A DNA stretch of 64,000 nucleotides, from assembly GCF_000518765.1 (NCBI RefSeq), contig NZ_KI912490.1:382897-446896 (forward strand), written 5' to 3'. Numbering within the stretch: the first letter of the stretch is position 1; every line of letters starts with the position of its first letter. Below the pieces are notes generated by a model. That model searched no databases, was not told the DNA's origin, and saw only the letters and a list, made by a program, of their open reading frames with translations. A program made the translations under genes and the position numbers. The DNA is from Ruminococcus flavefaciens ATCC 19208 (GTDB lineage: Bacteria > Bacillota > Clostridia > Oscillospirales > Ruminococcaceae). Below are positions 43,481-51,967 of this stretch, piece after piece.

Positions 43481-44452
43481 ATGGATTATAAAGGTGAAAA
43501 ATGTCCTGTCTGCGGAGAGATCTTCACGGCAGATGACGATATAGTAGTTTGCCCTGAATGCGGTACGCCTCATCACAGAGAATGTTATGCTGCTGAAAAT
43601 AAATGTGCCAATGAAGAATATCATTCTACAGGCAGAAAATGGGAGAGAAGCGTACAAAACAAGCCTCTTTACAGGATATGTCCCGTATGCAATTATCCTA
43701 ACAGGGCGGCCGACAGCAATTGTCAGAGATGCGGTAAAGAACTGAGCGATGATGCAAATGTTTCGCAGAATGAGAATATTTACGAAAATACAGACGATAA
43801 TTTGCATGAGTCGTTTTCTGCCGAGATGGAGGGCATGATAGATCCCATAAAATATCTCGGATTTGATCCGAATGAGGATATGGGCGGCGCGTCGATGCAG
43901 GAGGTCAACGATTTTGTAGGACCAAGCACTATATACTATCTTCCGAAATTCAAACGCATGAAGGACGACGGTACTAAGCCTTCATTCAATTTTTTCAGTC
44001 TTGTTTTTCCCACACTGTATTTTGCCAACAGAAAAATGTGGGGCTGGGCTATATTAGCGGCAATTCTCGGAGTTTTGCTGAATCTTCCCGCCGATCTTCT
44101 GCTCTATATCGAGGAGTTCCCTGATGAGCTTTCAAGCTTTGTATCAAGCAACAAGCATATGATACAGGCTGTGAGCGATATCTGTCTTGTGGCTGATATC
44201 GGAGTGAGAGCGTTATTCTGTATATTTGCAAACTGGCTGTACTTCCGTTTTGCGGTAAATTCGGTGAAAAAGCATAAGACCAGCGGCAGGCCTGCTTCTA
44301 TGATAAAGACGGCAGGCGGTATCAGACCTGTCAATATGTTAATAATAACAGCTATAAAGTATGGTATAGGACTTGCTGTGCTTGCCGCACTTTATTACGG
44401 ATTTGAAATGGCAGGTACTATCAAGGATTTCAGTACTCTGTGTCTTATGTAA
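43481..44452 (+). CDS. RING-finger-like zinc protein with DUF2628-type membrane domain
   Basis: 323 residues. An N-terminal zinc module of the prokaryotic RING-finger type (CPVCGEIF, VVCPECGTPHHRECY) is followed by a second Cys-pair ribbon (CPVCNYPN ... CQRCGKEL) near residue 70. After a linker comes a membrane domain with FNFFSLVFPTLYFANRKMWGWA, the DUF2628 signature, and about four helices. Proteins with this order occur widely in Clostridia; the function is unknown. The zinc part should face the cytoplasm. It is transcribed from its own promoter away from the M16 pair. Confidence 0.8.
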   Translation: MDYKGEKCPVCGEIFTADDDIVVCPECGTPHHRECYAAENKCANEEYHSTGRKWERSVQNKPLYRICPVCNYPNRAADSNCQRCGKELSDDANVSQNENIYENTDDNLHESFSAEMEGMIDPIKYLGFDPNEDMGGASMQEVNDFVGPSTIYYLPKFKRMKDDGTKPSFNFFSLVFPTLYFANRKMWGWAILAAILGVLLNLPADLLLYIEEFPDELSSFVSSNKHMIQAVSDICLVADIGVRALFCIFANWLYFRFAVNSVKKHKTSGRPASMIKTAGGIRPVNMLIITAIKYGIGLAVLAALYYGFEMAGTIKDFSTLCLM

Positions 44453-44482
44453 GAGGTAATTACAGGGCTTAAAAGAAAAAGC

Positions 44483-44511
44483 TTATGCATATCCTTTCAG
44501 GATATGCATAA
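44483..44511. terminator. Hairpin after RING/DUF2628 gene
   Basis: A perfect 12-bp stem TTATGCATATCC / GGATATGCATAA. On the plus strand it lacks a T run and ends about 20 nt before the next start; on the minus strand CTTTTTC follows. It may act as a weak terminator or an mRNA end stabiliser. Confidence 0.55.
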
Positions 44512-44530
44512 TATATTGGGGTGATATGAT

Positions 44531-45064
44531 TTGAGGCTAAAAAAAGCATATCTGTTGCTTCTGCCTTTTTTGTGTATCTTTTTATTTGGCTGTGCGGTTC
44601 AGGACTATCCCACATATACATATCAGATAGTTAACGGTCTTGGTGAGGATTATCTTGTAAATTACTGCGAGCAGACCAATTATCCGGAAAACAATACAAG
44701 AGTAAAGGTTTTCAGGGGAAAGAAAAAGGTTATCGACTATAACGGAGGCAGTTATTCAGGCTGTAATTCGTATACACCGTCACAGATTGTTTTTATCTGT
44801 AAAAGCGGAGATGTGGATTACTATTACATGAAGTCACAGCTTGCGGAATATCTTGTCGCGGACGGAATGGTGGATCTAAAGACGAATTATAATATGCTGC
44901 TCCTTAATAAAAACAAAGGTGAAATGACAGATGATGAAAGAAAGGTCTATTCAAGAACCTCAGCCGCTGTCAGAAGTGCGATATCCGCAGAAAATGTGGA
45001 AAAACGCTTTGCAGACTGCGGATACAGTTCAGCATCATTCATGTTGTTTTATAATTATACATGA
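44531..45064 (+). CDS. Small lipoprotein of unknown function
   Basis: 177 residues from a TTG start at 44531, with GGGGTGAT upstream. The signal peptide MRLKKAYLLLLPFLCIFLF is followed by the lipobox LFGC. The mature part is Tyr-rich (YPTYTYQIVNGLGEDYLVNYC, DYYYMKSQLAEYLVADG) and has four further Cys. No family was recognised. A nearby ATG at 44527 is in another frame and stops at once. A strong terminator follows. Confidence 0.7.
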   Translation: MRLKKAYLLLLPFLCIFLFGCAVQDYPTYTYQIVNGLGEDYLVNYCEQTNYPENNTRVKVFRGKKKVIDYNGGSYSGCNSYTPSQIVFICKSGDVDYYYMKSQLAEYLVADGMVDLKTNYNMLLLNKNKGEMTDDERKVYSRTSAAVRSAISAENVEKRFADCGYSSASFMLFYNYT

Positions 45065-45072
45065 TAAAAAAT

Positions 45073-45106
45073 ACCCTGTGTACTTTAAAAGTACACAGGG
45101 TTTTCA
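45073..45106. terminator. Terminator between lipoprotein and pilin genes
   Basis: ACCCTGTGTACTTT / AAAGTACACAGGGT, a perfect 14-bp stem with TTTTC on the plus side and T-rich sequence on the minus side; it can serve both convergent genes. Confidence 0.88.
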
Positions 45107-45125
45107 TCATTATAATGCTTATTTG

Positions 45126-45689
45126 TTATTGATAGTCTGCATCTGTATTAGGCCAAAGCCTATACATTGGTGTATTTGAACTTCCGTCACCGACCCATAT
45201 CTCAGCGTCGAGACCGTTACCCTGACGATAACAGATGAACCAGCGGTTGAGTGGCTTTCCTGTAGCAGATACTGTATATTTTATAGGAGATTTGCCTTCG
45301 CCGCTCATCTGATTCAGAGCATCCTGAAAGAGCTTTGCTTCATTACTTCCGCCGCTCCAGACTGAACGATTTCCGCCCACATTTGCAGCACCGTCCTTGG
45401 TGCATACTGTGACGAGTGTGTATGTTTGAGTTGTTCCGTTGCTTTTTACTGTTACATTATGAGTAGATGGATTATTTTCTGTAAATGATATCATAGCGTC
45501 TTCATCATCAGCGATTACAGACAGAACCGTGTCGTATATTGTTTTGGCACCTGCAATATCGGCTGAACGCTTAGACTTCTTTACGTACCCCATAATAGAA
45601 GGTATAAGTATTGCAGCCAATACACCGATTATCGCAATTACAACGATAAGTTCGATAAGTGTAAAACCATGTCTTTTAAATTTTGCCAT
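45126..45689 (-). CDS. Type IV pilin-like prepilin
   Basis: 187 residues. Start at 45689 behind GGGGGAA. The prepilin peptidase site and hydrophobic stalk read FKRHGFTLIELIVVIAIIG: cleavage after Gly, then a methylatable Phe, with Glu at +5. An alpha-helical stalk is followed by a globular domain without an obvious Cys pair. No pilus assembly genes (PilB, PilC, PilD) are in the window. In Ruminococcus albus, pilin-like proteins of this type (CbpC/GP25) bind cellulose; this is the closest known parallel, but adhesion here is inference. It has its own consensus promoter. Confidence 0.88.
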   Translation of the reverse strand: MAKFKRHGFTLIELIVVIAIIGVLAAILIPSIMGYVKKSKRSADIAGAKTIYDTVLSVIADDEDAMISFTENNPSTHNVTVKSNGTTQTYTLVTVCTKDGAANVGGNRSVWSGGSNEAKLFQDALNQMSGEGKSPIKYTVSATGKPLNRWFICYRQGNGLDAEIWVGDGSSNTPMYRLWPNTDADYQ

Positions 45690-45736
45690 ATAAATTCCCC
45701 CTAACTTATAACGCAAAATAATGATGATTTTTTCTT

Positions 45737-45765
45737 ATTATACGATGTTTTTTTGAACTTGTCAA
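45737..45765 (-). promoter_or_regulatory. Pilin promoter
   Basis: On the minus strand: TTGACA (45765-45760), 17-nt spacer, TATAAT (45742-45737). A perfect consensus promoter, which suggests strong expression. Confidence 0.85.
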
Positions 45766-45850
45766 TAGTTCGTTCAAGAAAATTTTCTGACGGTGTATAG
45801 CCGATTTTGTTTATTACAGCCAGTAATTGTTTACTGTGCTTTTTGAGTAA

Positions 45851-47068
45851 TTATTTTACTATGACCTTCTTGAAAGCCTTCTTGCCCTTGCGGACGATCA
45901 CTTCGCCTTCAAGCTTTATCATTTCCTTAGGATCGGATTTCTTTTCGTCATTGACTGTGATACCGCCCTGCTGTACAAGACGTCTTGCCTCAGATACAGA
46001 AGGAGCAAGCTCAGCCTTTACAAGGAGATTGAGAAGTCCGATAGCGCCGTCTGTAAGGTCAGCGGAGTCTATCTCTGCTACAGGCATATTCTCGTTTGAA
46101 CCGCTTCCGCCGAAGAGTGCCTTTGCAGCAGCCTTTGCCTTTTCAGCTTCCTCTTCGCCGTGAACCAGCTTTGTGAGCTCGTAAGCAAGAAGTTCCTTAG
46201 CAGCGTTGAACTGTGCGCCTTCCATAGTCTTTTCCATTTCCTCGATCTGCTCTACAGGGACGAATGTGAGCATTTTAAGGCACTTGATAACGTCAGCATC
46301 GTCAACATTTCTCCAGTACTGGAAGAAGTCGTAAGGAGAAGTCTTTTCGGGATCGAGCCATACTGCGCCCTTTTCTGTCTTGCCCATCTTCTTGCCCTCT
46401 GAGTTGAGGAGAAGGGTTATAGTCATAGCGTAAGCGTCCTTGCCGAGCTTTCTTCTGATAAGCTCTGTGCCGCCGAGCATATTGCTCCACTGGTCATCGC
46501 CGCCGAACTGCATATTACAGCCGTATTTCTGGAAGAGCTGGTAGAAGTCGTAGCTCTGCATTATCATGTAGTTGAATTCAAGGAATGAGAGTCCGCGCTC
46601 AAGTCTCTGCTTGTAGCACTCGGCTGTGAGCATACGGTTTACGCTGAAATGTGCGCCTACCTCGCGGAGAACTTCGATGTAGTTGAGGTTCATGAGCCAG
46701 TCAGCGTTGTTGACAACGATAGCCTTATCCTCTGAGAAGTCGATAAAGCGGCTCATCTGCTTCTTGAAGCAGTCAACGTTGTGCTGGATAGTCTCGGGAG
46801 TCATCATCTTACGCATATCGGTCTTGCCTGAGGGATCGCCGATCATAGCAGTACCGCCGCCGATGAGCACGATAGGCTTATTGCCAGCCATCTGGAGACG
46901 CTTCATAAGGCAGAGTGCCATGAAGTGACCAACGTGGAGTGAATCGGCTGTTGGATCGAAGCCGATGTAAAAGGTAGCCTTGCCTGCGTTGACAAGCTCC
47001 TCTATTTCCTTTTCGTCTGTGAGCTGCGCGAGGAGTCCTCTGCGCTTGAGTTCTTCAAAAGTAGTCAT
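45851..47068 (-). CDS. tyrS: Tyrosyl-tRNA synthetase
   Basis: A 405-residue class I synthetase. The HIGH region is [14 protein letters not shown] near residue 43, preceded by [17 protein letters not shown]. The KMSKS-type loop is [11 protein letters not shown] near 232. The C-terminal S4 RNA-binding domain ([18 protein letters not shown]) is complete. Together these mark the TyrS subgroup common in Firmicutes and Proteobacteria. AAAGGAG precedes the ATG. The gene lies 22 nt after the COG4185-like gene, and the T-box at 48.2-48.5 kb probably controls both. Confidence 0.96.
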   Translation of the reverse strand: MTTFEELKRRGLLAQLTDEKEIEELVNAGKATFYIGFDPTADSLHVGHFMALCLMKRLQMAGNKPIVLIGGGTAMIGDPSGKTDMRKMMTPETIQHNVDCFKKQMSRFIDFSEDKAIVVNNADWLMNLNYIEVLREVGAHFSVNRMLTAECYKQRLERGLSFLEFNYMIMQSYDFYQLFQKYGCNMQFGGDDQWSNMLGGTELIRRKLGKDAYAMTITLLLNSEGKKMGKTEKGAVWLDPEKTSPYDFFQYWRNVDDADVIKCLKMLTFVPVEQIEEMEKTMEGAQFNAAKELLAYELTKLVHGEEEAEKAKAAAKALFGGSGSNENMPVAEIDSADLTDGAIGLLNLLVKAELAPSVSEARRLVQQGGITVNDEKKSDPKEMIKLEGEVIVRKGKKAFKKVIVK

Positions 47069-47090
47069 TATTTATTTCTCCTTTATATTA

Positions 47091-47657
47091 TTATTCATTA
47101 TCAATGAGTATGGTTTTCAGCTTTAAGAGCCATTCAGGCGGCTCATTGCCATATATTACGAGATTACCGTTTTTGTATTCACCCACATTGACGAATCCGT
47201 TTTCGTTATCCCAGAATTCAGCTTCACTGCAATATGGCAGCACAGCAGCAAGGTCGTTGAAACGCTTTTCGTATCTGCGGTGTACGTCCTCAGCAGGGAT
47301 ATCGTGACCGCCCTTGCGTACTCGGTTTGCTATTCTCAGCAGGCTTTCTTCGCAGCTGTTTACGTCTATATAATACAGTTTTATGTGATAATCAAGTTCT
47401 ATAGCGCGGCGAATAGTTTTCAGTGTCCTGACTCCCGAAAGAGTAGTTTCCTGCGTGAAGCTTAGTCCCTTTTCAAGACATTCTTCCATAAGTTTTATTG
47501 CTTTTTTGCCGCCTTCGATTCGGTCTCCGTCAAATTCAGCATTTAGCTTGTCGGTGTCGATTATTAAGCCGAGATCATCGGTCTTACGGACGAGAACTCC
47601 TGTAAAGCTGCTCTTGCCAACACAGTCGAGCCCACCTATAATAGTAAATCTTTTCAT
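47091..47657 (-). CDS. Zeta-toxin-like P-loop ATPase (COG4185 type)
   Basis: 188 residues. Walker A is GGLDCVGKSSFTGVL near residue 8. The segment ETTLSGVRTLKTIRRA and the block RIANRVRKGGHDIPAEDVHRRYEKRFND are the diagnostic features of COG4185, a predicted ABC-type/zeta-toxin-related kinase group. Many members pair with an antitoxin, but no antitoxin-like gene adjoins here; the neighbours are an unknown membrane protein and tyrS. Phosphotransfer to a small metabolite or UDP-sugar is possible by analogy with zeta toxins. Its place in a T-box-led operon is unusual. Confidence 0.82.
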   Translation of the reverse strand: MKRFTIIGGLDCVGKSSFTGVLVRKTDDLGLIIDTDKLNAEFDGDRIEGGKKAIKLMEECLEKGLSFTQETTLSGVRTLKTIRRAIELDYHIKLYYIDVNSCEESLLRIANRVRKGGHDIPAEDVHRRYEKRFNDLAAVLPYCSEAEFWDNENGFVNVGEYKNGNLVIYGNEPPEWLLKLKTILIDNE

Positions 47658-47740
47658 ATTTTACCTGTTAAATATTACACAGATAAGCAATGAAAACGTC
47701 GGGCGTTTTCATGTATATCACGACCTTTCGCGTACAATGC

Positions 47741-48202
47741 TCAGTCTGCGTGTTTCATTATGGCTTTGAGCAGACCGAGGAAAGCGGAGTGTATGAAGGT
47801 ACGGACTGCCACAAGGAGCTGACCGCCCATAAATATATATTTAATGTATCCGTAGAAGTTTTCGCCGAAGCTGCCCGTGTTTTTCTGCACAAGGGTGTCC
47901 ATGTAGGGCTCAACGGTAGTATTTCCAAATGTGACGAATTCCACGAATACTGCAAGGAGTATGGCTATGGTAAATCCGAGATTGAGGTTTGCACTGTCAA
48001 GACCTGCAAGTCCCGAAAACGGGTGTATATACCTTGTGAACAGCGATGTGAAGCAAAAACACAGCACAGTGCACACAGTCATGCGTATAAAAGGGGAGTC
48101 AGCGCCGTTTTTTGCTGGGCTTGTGAAACCAATGTACATAAACAAAATCGAAACGAGGAATACTGCCAGCGAAAGGCTGAGATATCCTATTGCTTTTTTC
48201 AT
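47741..48202 (-). CDS. Small integral membrane protein behind T-box
   Basis: 153 residues. Start at 48202 with GAGAGGAG upstream; a longer frame into the T-box is not plausible. Four hydrophobic segments are seen: IGYLSLSLAVFLVSILFMYIG, MTVCTVLCFCFTSLF, LGFTIAILLAVFVEFVTFG and YIKYIFMGGQLLVAVRTFIH. No family was recognised. It is the first gene after the T-box, so it would be induced with tyrS when tyrosyl-tRNA falls; tyrosine transport is one possibility, but four helices and this sequence match no transporter I know. A perfect hairpin (ATGAAAACG/CGTTTTCAT, 47688-47711 region) separates it from the next gene. Confidence 0.72.
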   Translation of the reverse strand: MKKAIGYLSLSLAVFLVSILFMYIGFTSPAKNGADSPFIRMTVCTVLCFCFTSLFTRYIHPFSGLAGLDSANLNLGFTIAILLAVFVEFVTFGNTTVEPYMDTLVQKNTGSFGENFYGYIKYIFMGGQLLVAVRTFIHSAFLGLLKAIMKHAD

Positions 48203-48220
48203 GGCGTTTACTCCTCTCCG

Positions 48221-48462
48221 AAAAATAAAAGCCCCCGAACAGCATAAACTGTCCGGGGGCGAAGTTACTCGCGGTACCACCCCGATTTTTCCGCATATAC
48301 GGAACTCGAGAAGCTGTAACGGGCTGCCCGTCCGCACCTACTGAAAAGCTTCAATGCGGCAACTCCCGAATGTAAGTCTCTGTACGCCGTCATTCCCTTG
48401 CACCGAACGGGAACTCTCTGTATCGGGCACTGTACAGGTTTTATTCGTTCACAGTATTTACT
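48221..48462 (-). ncRNA. T-box riboswitch, probably tyrosine-specific
   Basis: On the minus strand the core T-box GGGGTGGTACCGCG lies at 48284-48270, followed by a terminator GCCCCCGGACAG / CTGTTCGGGGGC with TTTTATTTTT (48260-48223). Stem I is closed by CTGTAC ... GCC / GGC-GTACAG with the apical CAGAGAG and GGTGCAA elements. The unpaired 3' side reads ACTTACATTCG, so TAC (Tyr) followed by purine is the best specifier candidate. The operon contains tyrS, which agrees. Confidence 0.88.
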
Positions 48463-48467
48463 TGAAT

Positions 48468-48496
48468 ATCATACCACATCTTTTTTAGCTTGTCAA
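48468..48496 (-). promoter_or_regulatory. Promoter of T-box-tyrS operon
   Basis: On the minus strand: TTGACA (48496-48491), 17-nt spacer ending ATGTGG, TATGAT (48473-48468). Confidence 0.82.
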
Positions 48497-48514
48497 GAGC
48501 TGAAAGCAAGATTT

Positions 48515-49642
48515 TCAGGCAGTAGAGCGGCAGTGCTTTTTCCTTTTCTCCAGATACATATTATCGTCCATCTCGCTCAGGAACTTGTCGATAGTGTCTT
48601 TGCCGTTGAATAGGCTTATGCCGATAGAGAAGGAAAGCTGATAATCAGCTCTGTCCTCAAGATTGAATTTGTTCAGGTGATTTCTGATGCTCTTTTCGAT
48701 ATTGAGCAGTTCAAATTCGCTTTCGGCATCGGTTATTATAATGAATTCATCGCCTGCAAATCTGACGGCTACGCTTTTTGAAGGCTTAGCGTTCCTGATT
48801 ATCTCTGCGGCATTGATAAGGGCTTTATCACCTGTTGAGTGACCGTACATATCGTTGATGCTCTTGAAGAAATCAATGTCTATCATTATTCCGCCTACAT
48901 GAGCGCATCTGCTTGATATATCTGCAAGGATATGGTCAAGATAATTGCGGTTGTAAAGCTGCGTGAGCGGGTCAATGTAGGAAAGCTCGTTCTGGAGGCT
49001 CATATATGTTCCTGCCAGTGCTATCGCTATTGAGCACCACACAAGGGATATACCGTAGAACAGGAGCTGTATGGTCGAACCCACGATTATAGGTGCAATA
49101 AACATCCATATCGGGAAAAACTTTGCTTTCTGCGAACCCTTGTAGTATCTGTATCTCACAGCTACGCTGAGACCAAGATATATGAAAACACTGAAAAAAT
49201 AGATATATCCGAGCGACTGGCGGTGGTAGACATTGTTTTCGTCGATCCTGAAAAGGTACCCCCATTTCAGGTTTGGGATAAGCGCAATGATAAGTGCTGC
49301 GGAAGGTACTGCAAGACGTGAGTAATACTTCTTCAGGCGGCTTTTCTGTTTATATAGCCTGAGATCAACGTAAACGCACCACATGAACGAAAGAGATACA
49401 TTCATGGCATATAAGACTGTATTCAGGACGGCAGACAAGGTGCTTGCACCTGTAAAAGATTTGCCGTCTATCCAGAAAGCAACAGTCTCGCTGAGACAGG
49501 CTGCTATCGTAATGAAAATCATAGCAGAAAAGACTCTGTCGCTCAGCTGTTTGCGCTGACGCACAAGGTAACTGCTGATCATTAGTACAACAAGTATCGT
49601 TACGCCTATCAAGTTAGTTACTGTGATAGCTTGTAGATTCAT
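48515..49642 (-). CDS. Membrane-bound diguanylate cyclase (GGDEF)
   Basis: 375 residues. Start at 49642 behind AAGGAGG. About six to seven hydrophobic segments cover residues 5-215, followed by a GGDEF domain: SYIDPLTQLYNRNYLDHIL, GGIMIDIDFFKSINDMYGHSTGDKAL with the metal Asp, and the active-site loop RFAGDEFIII near residue 298. The AGDEF variant is usually active. No RxxD inhibitory site is obvious five residues before the loop. It makes c-di-GMP in response to an unknown membrane signal. No EAL partner or c-di-GMP riboswitch was found in the window. Confidence 0.92.
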   Translation of the reverse strand: MNLQAITVTNLIGVTILVVLMISSYLVRQRKQLSDRVFSAMIFITIAACLSETVAFWIDGKSFTGASTLSAVLNTVLYAMNVSLSFMWCVYVDLRLYKQKSRLKKYYSRLAVPSAALIIALIPNLKWGYLFRIDENNVYHRQSLGYIYFFSVFIYLGLSVAVRYRYYKGSQKAKFFPIWMFIAPIIVGSTIQLLFYGISLVWCSIAIALAGTYMSLQNELSYIDPLTQLYNRNYLDHILADISSRCAHVGGIMIDIDFFKSINDMYGHSTGDKALINAAEIIRNAKPSKSVAVRFAGDEFIIITDAESEFELLNIEKSIRNHLNKFNLEDRADYQLSFSIGISLFNGKDTIDKFLSEMDDNMYLEKRKKHCRSTA

Positions 49643-49804
49643 AAAATCCTCCTTCCCCGTTAGAAGACCATATCTCATTATAACACATTATATATATTCG
49701 TTCAAGCGATTAACCGAAAATTTACAAAATATGCCTAAAATGTTTGGATTTGTAATGATTTTACCACGGAATATTGACAAATTAAGATTTTTTTTGAATG
49801 GTAC

Positions 49805-49833
49805 TTGAAATTTGAAATGGTTTGATATATAAT
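49805..49833 (+). promoter_or_regulatory. Promoter of DUF1846 gene
   Basis: TTGAAA (49805-49810), 17-nt spacer, TATAAT (49828-49833). GGGAGG lies before the ATG at 49869. Confidence 0.75.
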
Positions 49834-49868
49834 AAAATATGATATTTTAGCGGGAGGAATGATAATAA

Positions 49869-51338
49869 ATGAGTTTTAAAATCGGATTTGACAACGAAAA
49901 ATACCTCAAAATGCAGTCTGAACACATCAGGCAGCGTATTTCACAGTTTGGTGACAAGCTTTATCTTGAGTTCGGAGGAAAGCTTTTCGATGATTTCCAT
50001 GCTTCGAGAGTGCTTCCCGGATTTAAGCCTGACAGTAAGCTTCAGATGCTTCTTCAGCTTAAAGAGGACGCAGAGATAGTTATCGTTATAAATTCTGATG
50101 ATATCGAGAAAAATAAGGTAAGAGGCGACCTGGGTATAACATATGATGTAGATGTTATACGTCTTTTCAATGTTTTCACAAAGATCGGACTTTATGTAAG
50201 CAGTGTTGTTCTTACCCGTTATGAGGGTCAGCCTACAGCAGACGCTTTCCAGAAGAGGCTTGAAGCTCTTGGCGTAAAGGTATACCACCATTACAGCATC
50301 AAGGGATATCCTTCAAACCTTCAGTATATAATCAGTGATGAGGGCTACGGCAGAAACGATTATATCGAGACAAGCCGCAAACTCGTTGTTATCACAGCTC
50401 CCGGACCCGGAAGTGGTAAAATGGCTACCTGCCTTTCTCAGCTCTACCATGAGCACAAGAGAGGCGTAAACGCAGGATATGCAAAGTTCGAGACTTTCCC
50501 CATATGGAACCTTCCTCTCCGTCACCCTGTCAATATCGCTTATGAGGCAGCAACAGCAGACCTTAACGATGTTAATATGATAGATCCTTTCCACCTTGAG
50601 GCTTACGGCAAGACTACCGTTAACTACAACCGTGATGTGGAGATATTCCCTGTACTCAATGCAATGTTTGAGACTATCCTCGGCGAATCTCCATACAAGT
50701 CGCCTACGGATATGGGCGTTAATATGGCAGGAAACTGCATAGTTGACGATGAAGCTGTATGCGAAGCAGCAATGCAGGAAATAATCCGCCGTTATTATAT
50801 AGGTATGTGCGACTACCGTAAGGGACTTATCTCAAATGACGAGGTAATGAAGCTTGAGCTTCTTATGAAGCAGGCAAGCGTAACTGTTGAGGACAGAAAA
50901 GTTGTTGCAGCTGCTCTTGAAAAGGAGAAGGAAACCGAAGGACCTGCTGCTGCTATGGAGCTTCCCGACGGTACTATACTTACAGGACGTACTTCAAATC
51001 TTCTCGGTGCAGTATCTGCACTTCTCATTAATGCGCTGAAGCATTTCGCAAAGATAGATGATGATATACTCCTTATGTCTCCTCACGTTATTGAGCCTAT
51101 CATGGCTTTAAAGGTAAATCACCTCGGCAACAACAACCCGAGAATGCATACGGACGAGACTCTCATAGCACTTTCTATCTGTGCAAATACAGATGAAAAT
51201 GCCAAGAAGGCTATGGAGCAGATATCAAAGCTCCGCAACTGCGAGGTACATTCAACTGTTATCCTTTCGGCTGTTGACGAGCGTATCTTCAAGAGACTTG
51301 GTATCAACCTCACCTGCGAACCTAAATACGAATCATAA
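49869..51338 (+). CDS. DUF1846 family protein
   Basis: 489 residues, the normal length of PF08903 (DUF1846). It opens KIGFDNEKYLKMQSEHIRQRI, the family's standard N-terminus, and has VVITAPGPGSGKMATCLSQLYHE near residue 176, a P-loop-like GPGSGK segment, then GYAKFETFPIWNLPLRHPVN. Structures of family members show a multi-domain ATPase-like fold, but no reaction has been firmly assigned. Codon use is strongly biased, suggesting good expression. It is monocistronic with its own promoter and terminator. Confidence 0.92.
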   Translation: MSFKIGFDNEKYLKMQSEHIRQRISQFGDKLYLEFGGKLFDDFHASRVLPGFKPDSKLQMLLQLKEDAEIVIVINSDDIEKNKVRGDLGITYDVDVIRLFNVFTKIGLYVSSVVLTRYEGQPTADAFQKRLEALGVKVYHHYSIKGYPSNLQYIISDEGYGRNDYIETSRKLVVITAPGPGSGKMATCLSQLYHEHKRGVNAGYAKFETFPIWNLPLRHPVNIAYEAATADLNDVNMIDPFHLEAYGKTTVNYNRDVEIFPVLNAMFETILGESPYKSPTDMGVNMAGNCIVDDEAVCEAAMQEIIRRYYIGMCDYRKGLISNDEVMKLELLMKQASVTVEDRKVVAAALEKEKETEGPAAAMELPDGTILTGRTSNLLGAVSALLINALKHFAKIDDDILLMSPHVIEPIMALKVNHLGNNNPRMHTDETLIALSICANTDENAKKAMEQISKLRNCEVHSTVILSAVDERIFKRLGINLTCEPKYES

Positions 51339-51341
51339 TTG

Positions 51342-51374
51342 AAAAAGAAGCGATCTTATGGCCGCTTCTTTTTA
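51342..51374 (+). terminator. Terminator of DUF1846 gene
   Basis: AAAAAGAAGCG / CGCTTCTTTTT stem four nt after the stop codon. A TGTAGGG-type hairpin (TGTAGGGAACGCCG / CGGCGTTCCG) follows directly at 51378-51405. Confidence 0.88.
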
Positions 51375-51377
51375 GAA

Positions 51378-51405
51378 TGTAGGGAACGCCGATGACGGCG
51401 TTCCG
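51378..51405 (+). repeat. Single TGTAGGG-type hairpin element
   Basis: TGTAGGGAACGCCG-ATGA-CGGCGTTCCG. An isolated copy between two terminators. Its stem equals the outer stem of the composite copies at 25.3 and 37.3 kb. Confidence 0.8.
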
Positions 51406-51429
51406 AACTTGACATTGGTTTATAAGATA

Positions 51430-51456
51430 AAAGCTCCCGTATTTCGGGAGCTTATT
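51430..51456 (-). terminator. Rubredoxin terminator
   Basis: AAAGCTCCCG / CGGGAGCTTA around ATTT; on the minus strand it follows the rubredoxin stop codon and ends in TTTTATC. Confidence 0.82.
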
Positions 51457-51458
51457 TT

Positions 51459-51614
51459 TTATTGTTCAGAGAACATCTCTTTGCTTACTCCGCAGAGAGG
51501 ACATTCAAAATCATCGGGAAGATCTTCAAACTTTGTGCCGGGAGCTATACCGTTTTCGGGAGAACCCTTCTCCTCATCGTATTCCCAGCCGCAAGCGTCA
51601 CATACGTATACCAC
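51459..51614 (-). CDS. Rubredoxin
   Basis: A 51-residue protein, too short for many gene finders. The frame starts at GTG 51614 with AAAGGAGG 6 nt upstream and reads [20 protein letters not shown]; the two iron-binding pairs are CDAC near residue 5 and CPLC near residue 38, with [10 protein letters not shown] matching the family. Rubredoxin carries one electron on a Fe(Cys)4 centre in the cytoplasm, often to rubrerythrin or other oxygen-defence enzymes of anaerobes; no partner is adjacent here. It has its own promoter and terminator. An overlapping plus-strand frame is a shadow. Confidence 0.93.
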   Translation of the reverse strand: MVYVCDACGWEYDEEKGSPENGIAPGTKFEDLPDDFECPLCGVSKEMFSEQ

Positions 51615-51688
51615 ATCTACACCTCCTTTGTCAATGATATGCTCCGCATGGAGCTCTTTTAATATCCCTGTTTACTTTATTACTTCCC

Positions 51689-51717
51689 ATTATATAGTAA
51701 AAATGTGAACAAATCAA
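51689..51717 (-). promoter_or_regulatory. Rubredoxin promoter
   Basis: On the minus strand: TTGATT (51717-51712), 17-nt spacer, TATAAT (51694-51689), about 75 nt before the GTG start. Confidence 0.75.
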
Positions 51718-51766
51718 GGTGAAAAGCAAAAAAATTATGTTAAAACAAGAAAATATGTTCGATATC

Positions 51767-51795
51767 TTTATTTTTGTAAATAGATGTGGTATAAT
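51767..51795 (+). promoter_or_regulatory. Promoter of uvrA, extended -10 type
   Basis: Weak TTTATT (51767-51772), 17-nt spacer ending in GATGTGG, TATAAT (51790-51795). No LexA-type box could be identified with confidence. The leader holds intergenic words (GTGTCGCCTTCGGC, GGCTAATGCCTAATGG, 51868-51915) before AGGAG and the ATG. Confidence 0.6.
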
Positions 51796-51967
51796 ACTAT
51801 CTGTACGCATAATAAGAACATCTTTAGTAATAATGATTGGATCAGGGATTCAGTCTTTAGCTTTTAACCAATGTGTCGCCTTCGGCTAATGCCTAATGGA
51901 TAACGGCTAAGGGCTGTATTATAAAGTTTCTTCCCTATTTCAACTTAAAGTATTTGAGGAGTAATAT

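Noticed and set aside
47091..47657. Toxin-antitoxin module around the COG4185 gene
   Set aside because: No small antitoxin-like gene on either side; neighbours are a four-helix membrane protein and tyrS.
51462..51662. 66-residue plus-strand frame at the rubredoxin locus
   Set aside because: It is antisense to the clear rubredoxin frame on the minus strand.
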